From positions 1-7,915 of the forward strand of contig JAICUE010000112.1 of assembly GCA_025936015.1 (NCBI GenBank): 7,915 nt of DNA, written 5' to 3'. Positions within the stretch are counted from its first letter, which is position 1. Each line of letters begins with the position of its first letter. Of this stretch, positions 1 to 5,008 are shown piece by piece. This DNA is from Gemmatimonadaceae bacterium (lineage in GTDB: Bacteria > Gemmatimonadota > Gemmatimonadetes > Gemmatimonadales > Gemmatimonadaceae). A program made the translations under genes and the position numbers. The notes below the pieces were generated by a model, which saw only the letters and a program-made list of their open reading frames with translations, ran no database searches and was not told where the DNA came from.

Positions 1-1
1 G

Positions 2-133
2 GAGGTGATCACCCTCTCTGTCTTCGCGCCGTTCGCGATCTTCTATATGAAGTCGCAGCTCCGCCTCGATCACCTCTGGGCGTTCTTCTGCCTCATCGGC
101 GCCGTGTACTTCGCATTCCGCGCTCACCCATGA
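2..133 (+). CDS. C-terminal fragment of a DMT-family (DUF486-like) small membrane protein
   Basis: The window opens inside this gene. Only the last 43 codons are present, in the frame beginning at base 2 and ending with TGA at 131-133. The visible peptide begins EVITLSVFAPFAIFYM, continues with a short polar stretch (KSQLRLDH), then a second hydrophobic segment (LWAFFCLIGAVYFAFR) and a short HP tail. Two closely spaced membrane helices with the EVITL...F.VFAPFA...L..LW...CL.GAVYF.FR pattern match my memory of the end of the DUF486/DMT group, small four-helix proteins of about 110-120 aa in the drug/metabolite transporter superfamily. The substrate of this group is not established, so none is assigned. 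It converges on the kinase gene with 27 bases between the two stop codons. The family call rests on the C-terminal third only. Confidence 0.72.
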   Translation, partial: EVITLSVFAPFAIFYMKSQLRLDHLWAFFCLIGAVYFAFRAHP

Positions 134-136
134 CGC

Positions 137-157
137 GCGCGGCGCCGCTGGCCGCGC
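137..157. terminator. Possible GC hairpin between two convergent genes
   Basis: The 27-base gap between the convergent stop codons contains a perfect 7-bp inverted repeat, GCGCGGC (137-143) with GCCGCGC (151-157), around a 7-base loop. It could slow transcripts coming from either side. No T-tract follows on either strand, and short G+C-only repeats are expected by chance at this base composition, so support is weak. Confidence 0.22.
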
Positions 158-160
158 CGT

Positions 161-2296
161 CTATCGCTCTCGGCGCGCCTGACGGATCGACCTGACGCTG
201 GTCGTCGCCGCCGCCCGGAACAGGGCGCGGACGACCTCGAGCGCGCTCTCGTCATCCGGACGGCCGTCGCGCTTGAGCAGCGCGTCCGCTTCGTCCTCGA
301 GGATCACGTACTCGCGGGCGACCTGTTCCTCCGTCCAGCCCAGCGCGGCGCGTTGCCGCCCGTGCAGCTCGGCAATCGTCTGCTCGATGCGCGCTCCGTC
401 CCCGAACAGAACCGACGCCTCGCCGCTGCTCTCGCCAACGAGCGTCATCTGCGCCGCGACGTCGGAAAGAAAGGACGTGTAGTGATCCTCGAGCAGTGAC
501 TGGCGCAGCGGGCGCGCCGCCGGAAAGTTCACGTCGTCTTCACGCATGCGAGCGGCGAGCGCGGCGACGAGCGCCGGGACATTGGCCTGCAGCCGGCTTC
601 CGACCTCGACGAGCGCGCGCGAGTGACGCGACCCGCCGTCGTGCTGCCGCGCGGTCCCCGTCGGCGGCGTCCCCCGCGTGCGACGCAGCGGCGGCAGCCA
701 GAGCGAGAAAGTCGCGCCCTCGCCTGGCCGGCTCTCCAGCGTGAGGTCCCCGCCCATCAGCCGGGCGAGGCGGCGGCTGATCGTTAGGCCTAACCCGGTG
801 CCCCCGTGCGTCCGCGTCGTTCCTTGCTCCACCTGAACGAACGGCTCGAACACGGTGCGTTGCTGGTCTTCGGCGATCCCGATGCCGGTGTCGGTCACCC
901 GCACGCGCACCCACGGGCCACGCTGTTCGGATGCCTTGCCCGCCTGGGCGTCCGTCGGCAGCGTCTCGGCCAGCGCGCACGTCACGCGCACGCTCCCGCC
1001 CGGCGGGGTGAACTTCACCGCGTTCGACAGCAGGTTCGCCAGGATCTGTCGCGTCCGGTGCTCGTCGCCGAGAAAGAGCAGGTCCTCGCAATCATCGTCC
1101 TTGATGATGTCGATGTCGCGCGCTTCCGCCTGCGGCCGGAGCAGCGCGGTCGCGGCGTCGATCACCATCTGCGACGAACAGACGTCGCGACTCACCGTCA
1201 TCTGGCCGGCGTCCACTTTCGAGAGATCGAGGACGTCGTTCACCAGCCCGAGCAGGTGCGTGCTGCTGGCGCGGAGCCGCTCGAGATACCCGCGCTGGTC
1301 GTCGGACAGGTTTCCGCCGATTCCCGCGTCGAGCAGGTCAGCATAGCCGATGATCGCGTTGATCGGGGTCCGGATCTCGTGGCTCATCATCGCGAGGAAC
1401 TCACTCTTCGCGCGATTCGCCTTTTCGGCCTCGGCCCGTGCCGCGCGCTCGCTCTCGACGAGTCGCATCTGGTCGGTGATCTCGGCGAGCACGCACACCA
1501 CCCCGGCGAAGCTGCCGTCCTCGCCGGCGGTGACGGGCAGCGCGTACACGACGTACCAGCGGTCGCCGAGCAAGACGTCGAGTCGTACCCCTTCGCCGCC
1601 ACTCGTCTGCGCCGCGCGCGCTGCACTGCTCAGCGCCATCACCGTGTCCGGGTCGGAGCCGACCAGCACCTCGGACAACGGCCGATGGATGATCGCCGGG
1701 AAGTCGCGGCCGAGCAGTCTCGCCGCGAGGCGGTTGCAGCGGAGCACGAGCCCCGAGCGGTCGAGCAGGATCACCGCCTGGTCGAGCGCGTCGAAGGTCG
1801 CGCGCCATTCGCGCGCGGCGTTCCGCACCCGTTCCTCCGCTTCGCGAACGCGGAGGAGGGAACGGACGGTCGCGATCAGCTCGGCCGGTTCGACCGGCTG
1901 TGAGAGGAAGGCGTCGGCGCCCGCGTCGAGTCCGAGGGTCCGCGATTCACTCGTCGTACCGCTCGCCGAGAGCTGGATGACCGGAATGTCGCCGAGCCTG
2001 CGGTCGGACTTGAGCTCCCGGAGGACCATGAATCCATCCTCGTTCGGGAGCTCGACGTCGAGCACCACGAGGTCGACGTCCGGCCTCGCCAGCGCGAGCG
2101 CCTCGCCCCCGGTGGAGGCCTCGACGACGCGAAAGCCCGCGCCCCGCAGCGCCGCGGCGAGTGCGCCGCGGTTCGCGGCGGAATGGTCGCAGAGGAGCAC
2201 CGTCCGCGCTGCGCGCGTCGGGTCCGGCACCGCCGATGGTACATCGTCAGCTGGAAGCTGTGTCAGCGCGCGCTCCAGCGAAGGATCGACGGGCAT
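161..2296 (-). CDS. Hybrid sensor histidine kinase (atypical REC - PAS - HisKA - HATPase - helical C-terminal domain)
   Basis: This is a 711-aa soluble sensor kinase with no signal peptide or membrane segment, presumably cytoplasmic. Residues 31-150 form a receiver-like domain with phospho-acceptor D80 (VVLD80VELP), D37 and S110. The usual second acidic residue is H38 and the conserved lysine is Q133 (SQPVEP). Residues 161-275 are a PAS domain (FDALDQAVILLDRSGLVLRCN) that may bind a ligand. HisKA follows, with phosphorylated H306 in SHEIRTP. The HATPase has the N box (NLLSNAVKFT, 421-430), G1 (DTGIGI, 469-474), F box (FEPF, 483-486) and G2 (GGTGLGL, 498-504). Residues 555-711 form an extra helical region with HGRQRAALGWTEEQVAREY near 645-663, reminiscent of RsbRD_N-type domains (low certainty). 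The ATG at 2294-2296 has no clear Shine-Dalgarno, so the exact start is uncertain. No response regulator lies beside it, so it appears orphan. Confidence 0.93.
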   Translation of the reverse strand: MPVDPSLERALTQLPADDVPSAVPDPTRAARTVLLCDHSAANRGALAAALRGAGFRVVEASTGGEALALARPDVDLVVLDVELPNEDGFMVLRELKSDRRLGDIPVIQLSASGTTSESRTLGLDAGADAFLSQPVEPAELIATVRSLLRVREAEERVRNAAREWRATFDALDQAVILLDRSGLVLRCNRLAARLLGRDFPAIIHRPLSEVLVGSDPDTVMALSSAARAAQTSGGEGVRLDVLLGDRWYVVYALPVTAGEDGSFAGVVCVLAEITDQMRLVESERAARAEAEKANRAKSEFLAMMSHEIRTPINAIIGYADLLDAGIGGNLSDDQRGYLERLRASSTHLLGLVNDVLDLSKVDAGQMTVSRDVCSSQMVIDAATALLRPQAEARDIDIIKDDDCEDLLFLGDEHRTRQILANLLSNAVKFTPPGGSVRVTCALAETLPTDAQAGKASEQRGPWVRVRVTDTGIGIAEDQQRTVFEPFVQVEQGTTRTHGGTGLGLTISRRLARLMGGDLTLESRPGEGATFSLWLPPLRRTRGTPPTGTARQHDGGSRHSRALVEVGSRLQANVPALVAALAARMREDDVNFPAARPLRQSLLEDHYTSFLSDVAAQMTLVGESSGEASVLFGDGARIEQTIAELHGRQRAALGWTEEQVAREYVILEDEADALLKRDGRPDDESALEVVRALFRAAATTSVRSIRQARRER
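782..795. repeat. Double copy of the recurrent word CGTTAGGC / GCCTAACG
   Basis: Two overlapping, oppositely oriented copies of an 8-base word make the 12-bp palindrome GTTAGGCCTAAC (783-794) inside the kinase G2 box. It forces Leu502 to TTA and Leu504 to CTA. Further exact copies lie at 4138-4145, 5143-5150, 6570-6577, 7193-7200 and 7737-7744. One-mismatch copies lie at 788-795, 2553-2560, 2568-2575 and 2601-2608. The word is seen directly; its role is unknown (see findings). Confidence 0.6.
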
Positions 2297-2465
2297 CGCA
2301 CCGTCGCGCGCCGCGCGCTCGGCATCGTGGTCAACGTGTTCAGGGGCACCGCGGACGCTCCGCGAAGGTCGACGACAAACAGATGGAGCCCATCGGGCAA
2401 CGCGCGCGCAGCTCCTGTCGCGCCGGTCCGTCTTGCAACGGCCGCGCCGCGGCCAGCCGACGCGC

Positions 2466-2499
2466 CGTCAGGCACCTCGCGGCCGCGAGGTGCCTGACG
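2466..2499. repeat. Perfect 34-bp palindrome
   Basis: The arm CGTCAGGCACCTCGCGG (2466-2482) is followed directly by its exact reverse complement (2483-2499), with no spacer. The centre is the 8-bp GCGGCCGC, and pairing stops at C2465/A2500. It lies 170 bases before the kinase start codon and about 19 bases before the -35 of the plus-strand promoter, between divergent genes. No T-tract follows on either strand, so it does not look like an intrinsic terminator. A binding site for a dimeric regulator, a cruciform-forming site or a copy of a dispersed palindromic element would all fit. The outer 8 bases, CGTCAGGC, differ by one base from the recurrent word CGTTAGGC. Confidence 0.85.
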
Positions 2500-2517
2500 A
2501 TCGCCCCGCTTTGGGGC

Positions 2518-2546
2518 TTGGCACCCCGGCGCACATTGGCTATGTT
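2518..2546 (+). promoter_or_regulatory. Sigma70-like promoter upstream of the AP2-like gene
   Basis: TTGGCA (2518-2523, 5 of 6 to the -35 consensus) is followed after exactly 17 bases by TATGTT (2541-2546, 4 of 6 to the -10 consensus). Such a pair is uncommon by chance at this base composition. Transcription would start near 2553 and give a leader of about 134 bases before the start at 2687, carrying the inverted repeats described next. The TGGCAC here also resembles half of a sigma54 site, but no TTGC element follows at the right distance. Confidence 0.55.
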
Positions 2547-2563
2547 CGCAGAACCTAACGGTC

Positions 2564-2612
2564 CGCTGACTAACGCGAAGATGCGTCCGCGTTATCCCAC
2601 CGTTAGTCAGCG
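2564..2612 (+). promoter_or_regulatory. Leader with two mutually exclusive inverted repeats
   Basis: CGCTGACTAACG (2564-2575) is exactly complementary to CGTTAGTCAGCG (2601-2612), giving a 12-bp stem with a 25-base loop. Within it, TAACGCG (2571-2577) is exactly complementary to CGCGTTA (2588-2594), giving a 7-bp stem with a 10-base loop. Bases 2571-2575 are used by both stems, so the two cannot form fully at once. CTAACG is also repeated directly at 2555-2560 and 2570-2575, 15 bases apart, and inverted at 2601-2606. The element lies between the upstream promoter and the AP2-like start. It could be an operator cluster or an RNA switch. No known riboswitch class was recognised. Confidence 0.5.
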
Positions 2613-2645
2613 ACGCGGAAATTGTCACGAATTCGAAATCTGGTA

Positions 2646-2674
2646 TTGACGTACGCGGGCCAATAATAAGATTA
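2646..2674 (+). promoter_or_regulatory. Second, start-proximal promoter candidate
   Basis: TTGACG (2646-2651, 5 of 6 to the -35 consensus) stands before an AT-rich run. Possible -10 boxes are TAAGAT (2667-2672, spacer 15) or the poorer AGATTA (2669-2674, spacer 17). Transcription would start near 2679-2682, only a few bases before the GTG at 2687. The message would then be nearly leaderless, or translation would begin further in. The AT-richness is clear; the exact -10 is not. Confidence 0.4.
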
Positions 2675-2686
2675 GAGAAGCTTAAT

Positions 2687-3082
2687 GTGCCACCCGCCGC
2701 GGTTCGGACCTCTCCAGCCGCGACAGCTCCCTCGCCCCGTTCCCCTCGCCCAGTGCCAACCAGCAAAAGCACCCGCAAGCGCTCCACCGCAGGCGGCTCC
2801 AGCCGTGGTGGCAGCCGCAAGACCGCGACGAAGACTTCCTCGCGGAGCCGTACCGGCGGTGGTACGTCGCCGGCCAATCCGAGCTCGGGAATCAGCCGCA
2901 TCGACCAGGAGTCCCGTCGCACGCACGGCTACTTCGTTCGTCTCGGCTACAAGATGACCGACGGTGGTTCACGCCCGAGCGCGAGCGCTTACTTCGGCGA
3001 CGCCTCGCACGGCGGCCGCAAGAAGGCGTGGGAAGCTGCGGAAGCGTGGCTCAAGAAGGCGCGTCGCAGCGCCGATAAGTAG
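2687..3082 (+). CDS. Small basic protein with an AP2/ERF-like DNA-binding domain
   Basis: The product is 131 aa and has two parts. Residues 1-66 are low-complexity, at first Pro/Ala-rich and then dominated by Ser, Thr, Arg, Lys and Gly (KSTRKRST, SSRGGSRKTATKTSSRSR), like a disordered histone-H1-like nucleic-acid-binding tail. Residues 67-127 read GISRIDQESRRTHGYFVRL, then a loop (GYKMTDGGSRPSAS), then AYFGDASHGGRKKAWEAAEAWL. This is the three-strand-plus-helix pattern of bacterial AP2-like domains (G-I-x-R ... H-G-Y-x-V-R ... Y-F-x-D ... G-G-x-x-K-A). In bacteria the domain usually sits on HNH endonucleases or stands alone as a small protein, so a DNA-binding role is inferred. There is no nuclease motif. 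GTG at 2687 is preceded by GAGAAG (2675-2680), a weak ribosome binding site. GTG at 2753 (residue 23) would keep the basic tail and the domain and is a real alternative. A strong terminator follows, so it is probably monocistronic. Confidence 0.8.
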   Translation: MPPAAVRTSPAATAPSPRSPRPVPTSKSTRKRSTAGGSSRGGSRKTATKTSSRSRTGGGTSPANPSSGISRIDQESRRTHGYFVRLGYKMTDGGSRPSASAYFGDASHGGRKKAWEAAEAWLKKARRSADK

Positions 3083-3111
3083 CACCGGCGCAGAGCCGTC
3101 ACTGCGATGCG

Positions 3112-3143
3112 AGCCGCGGCCGGGATGATTCCCGGCCGCGGCT
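3112..3143 (+). terminator. Rho-independent-type terminator after the AP2-like gene
   Basis: Arms 3112-3125 (AGCCGCGGCCGGGA) and 3130-3143 are perfectly complementary, giving a 14-bp stem with the four-base loop TGAT. A modest T run follows at 3149-3151 after TCGCG. The stem starts 30 bases after the AP2-like stop codon. Stem strength and position support termination, although the U-tract is poor, as is common in GC-rich genomes. It separates this gene from the peptidase cluster. Confidence 0.75.
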
Positions 3144-3149
3144 TCGCGT

Positions 3150-3177
3150 TTGATAACTGCTCATCGGATCCTTACAT
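3150..3177 (+). promoter_or_regulatory. Weak promoter candidate for the peptidase cluster
   Basis: TTGATA (3150-3155, 5 of 6 to the -35 consensus) is followed after 16 bases by TTACAT (3172-3177, only 3 of 6 to the -10 consensus). It lies directly after the terminator, where a promoter for the downstream genes is expected, and would give a leader of about 90 bases before the start at 3273. Position is the main support; the -10 match is poor. Confidence 0.3.
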
Positions 3178-3272
3178 CCGCCGACTGGCGGTCGCTCGGA
3201 CGAGGTGCAAACTTCTTTCCGCGCCGTCACCGGCGATATGCGCCGTCGCGCTCTCACCTGCATCATCCCGAC

Positions 3273-4961
3273 ATGTTCCGCGCTCTCTCCCGTGCCGCTA
3301 TCGCGGCGCTCGCTGCCGCTGCCTGTGCCCAGTCGCCCGCCACGACGCCCGTGCCGGCTTCTTCGCCAGCCGCGCCAGTAGCGGCGACGCACGCTGCCAT
3401 CTCGCCGGCCGACCTTCGCACCCGCCTCTACGCCTACGCCGATGACTCGATGCGCGGTCGTCAGGCAGGCACCGTCGACAACATCCGCGCGACCGCGTGG
3501 ATCGCCGCGCAGGTCGAGCGCATCGGGCTGAAGCCCGCCGGCGACAACGGGACGTACTTCCAGGACGTCCCGCTGATTCGGCGCGCGCTGGTTCCCAATT
3601 CGTCGCTCTCGGTCGACGGCACCCCGTACGCGCTCTGGACGGACTTCGCGCCGATCGACCTCGGCAGCAGCTCGCCGGCGATCGAAGGTGCAGGCTCGGT
3701 CTTCGTCGGCCATCTCGCCGACACGTCGACGATGGCGCCATCGGCCGCCGGGGCGGGGAAGATCGTCGTCGTCCTCGCCGCGCCCGGCATGCCGATCTTC
3801 CTCGCGTACCAGCGGGTCGCTGACCGCTATCCCGCGGCAGTCGCCGTCGCGTTCGCGAACCAGGACAAGATCGTGAAGCAGGTGCAGCTCTACTTTGGCG
3901 GCGGACAGGTCAGCCTCAAGAAGGACGACGCGCCGTCAGGCACCAAGCCGCTGCTCCTCATCCTCGGCAATCGCCTGACGAGCGTGCTCGTTCACGGCGA
4001 CCTCGACACGCTCGCCGCCGGCACCGCCGGGAAGACGGTGCACGGCAGCCTCGGCTACGCCGAGACCCCGGCGCCCGCGCGCAACGTCGTCGCGATCCTT
4101 CCCGGCACCGACCCGGCGCTTCGCGGCGAGTACGTCGCGTTAGGCGCGCACAACGACCATATCGGCGTCAACAAGCACGCCGTCGACCAGGACTCGCTGC
4201 GCGCCTTCAACCAGGCGCTGCACCGGCTTGGCGCCGCCGATCCCTTCACCCGGATCGATCCGGCCAAGCGCGCCAGCATTCACGTGAACGTCGACAGCCT
4301 GCACGCGATCCGTCCGGCGGTGATGGACTCGATCAACAACGGCGCCGATGACGATGGTTCGGGAACCGTTGGCCTGATCGAGATCGCCGAGGCTTGGAAG
4401 AACGCGCAGGGTGCCGATCGTCCGCGCCGCTCGGTGCTCTTCGTATGGCACACCGCCGAGGAGCTCGGGCTCTTCGGCTCAGAGTACTTCACCGATCATC
4501 CGACCGTCCCGCGCGACTCGATCGTCGCGCAGGTGAACATCGACATGATCGGCCGCGGCGGCGCATCGGACATCGTCGGCGGCGGTCCACGCTACGTCGA
4601 GCTGATCGGCCCGCGCCGCCTCTCGACCGAGTACGCACACCTGATCGAGCAGGTGAACGCCGCCGAGCCGGTGCCATTCACGATCGACTACACCCTGGAT
4701 GCCGACGGCCACCCGGAGAACATCTACTGCCGCAGCGATCACGCGAACTATGCGCGCTACGGCATCCCCGTCGCCTTCTTCACCACCGGGCAGCACAGCG
4801 ACTACCACCAGGTCTCCGACGAGCCGCAGTTCATCGACTACGACCACTATGCCTCGGTCGTCCGCCTGGTGTATGACGTTGCCCGCACCGTCGCCAACCG
4901 CGATGCCCGCGTCGTCGTCGACCAGCCGAAGCCCGATCCGAAGGCCGAGTGCCGGCAGTAG
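3273..4961 (+). CDS. Exported M28-family zinc metallopeptidase (aminopeptidase-like) with PA-type insert
   Basis: The 562-aa enzyme belongs to the M28 family, which removes N-terminal residues using two zinc ions. The full set is visible: H293 (GAHNDH), bridging D359 (NGADDDGSG), catalytic E396 and ligand E397 (TAEELGLFGSEYF), D424 (NIDMIGR) and H512 (SDYHQVSDE). Residues about 110-245 look like a protease-associated (PA) domain. The H293-to-D359 spacing of 66 residues is much longer than the 20 or so of compact aminopeptidases, so there is an added segment around 300-350. ATG at 3273 is preferred over the in-frame 3150 start because it opens a signal peptide (MFRALSRAAIAALAAAACAQ). Cleavage could be by signal peptidase I after ACA, or as a lipoprotein at C18 with a non-standard lipobox (AAAC). 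No clear Shine-Dalgarno precedes it. It is likely the first gene of a three-gene peptidase operon. Confidence 0.92.
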   Translation: MFRALSRAAIAALAAAACAQSPATTPVPASSPAAPVAATHAAISPADLRTRLYAYADDSMRGRQAGTVDNIRATAWIAAQVERIGLKPAGDNGTYFQDVPLIRRALVPNSSLSVDGTPYALWTDFAPIDLGSSSPAIEGAGSVFVGHLADTSTMAPSAAGAGKIVVVLAAPGMPIFLAYQRVADRYPAAVAVAFANQDKIVKQVQLYFGGGQVSLKKDDAPSGTKPLLLILGNRLTSVLVHGDLDTLAAGTAGKTVHGSLGYAETPAPARNVVAILPGTDPALRGEYVALGAHNDHIGVNKHAVDQDSLRAFNQALHRLGAADPFTRIDPAKRASIHVNVDSLHAIRPAVMDSINNGADDDGSGTVGLIEIAEAWKNAQGADRPRRSVLFVWHTAEELGLFGSEYFTDHPTVPRDSIVAQVNIDMIGRGGASDIVGGGPRYVELIGPRRLSTEYAHLIEQVNAAEPVPFTIDYTLDADGHPENIYCRSDHANYARYGIPVAFFTTGQHSDYHQVSDEPQFIDYDHYASVVRLVYDVARTVANRDARVVVDQPKPDPKAECRQ

Positions 4962-4995
4962 ACCGCTGCATCCCCATCCCACGCTTCCACCCACT

Positions 4996-5000
4996 GGAGA
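4996..5000 (+). promoter_or_regulatory. Ribosome binding site that decides the M16 start
   Basis: GGAGA at 4996-5000 lies 8 bases before ATG 5009-5011. It favours that start over the in-frame ATG at 4949, which falls inside the end of the M28 gene and would place 20 polar residues ahead of the signal peptide. Confidence 0.7.
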
Positions 5001-5008
5001 GATCACTG

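Larger units (their letters stand above)
2297..2686. other. Divergent intergenic control region (390 bp)
   Basis: No convincing gene lies here on either strand. The half nearest the kinase (2297-2465) is GC-rich and holds only small imperfect inverted repeats such as GGCCGC/GCGGCC at 2440-2445 and 2449-2454. I could not find a convincing minus-strand sigma70 promoter for the kinase. The half nearest the AP2-like gene holds, in order, a 34-bp palindrome, a 5-bp hairpin (GCCCC 2503-2507 with GGGGC 2513-2517), a good plus-strand promoter, a structured leader, and a clearly AT-rich stretch at about 2617-2686 just before the start codon. A 22-codon ATG frame at 2581-2649 fits inside the leader but lacks a ribosome binding site. 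Confidence 0.8.

Noticed and set aside
2466..2499. 34-bp palindrome as an intrinsic terminator
   Set aside because: It lies between divergent genes with no T-tract on either side, and the RNA stem would have almost no loop.
2518..2540. Sigma54 promoter (TGGCAC at 2519-2524)
   Set aside because: No TTGC-type -12 element follows at the required spacing, whereas the sigma70-like boxes are spaced at exactly 17 bases.
806..2558. Long plus-strand open frames (806-1903 and 1350-2558) opposite the kinase
   Set aside because: The minus strand carries every histidine-kinase motif in order. The plus-strand products are Arg/Ser-rich and unlike any family I know, so they are antisense shadows.
2581..2649. 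22-codon ATG frame in the AP2-like leader, a possible leader peptide
   Set aside because: There is no ribosome binding site, no run of regulatory codons and no attenuator-like terminator behind it. It also crosses the inverted repeat that better explains the stretch.
2687..3082. HNH homing endonuclease or its remnant
   Set aside because: Only the AP2-like domain is present. There is no HNH motif, no room for one, and no sign of a truncated upstream gene, intron or flanking repeats.
3150..3272. Upstream in-frame extension of the M28 gene (41 extra residues)
   Set aside because: The extension is basic and would bury the signal peptide. It also starts just after the terminator stem and overlaps the promoter candidate. 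ATG 3273 opens a proper signal peptide.
3273..4961. Glutaminyl cyclase as an alternative to M28 peptidase
   Set aside because: Glutaminyl cyclases share the M28 fold but lack the full two-zinc ligand set. Here H293, D359, E397, D424 and H512 are all present, together with catalytic E396.
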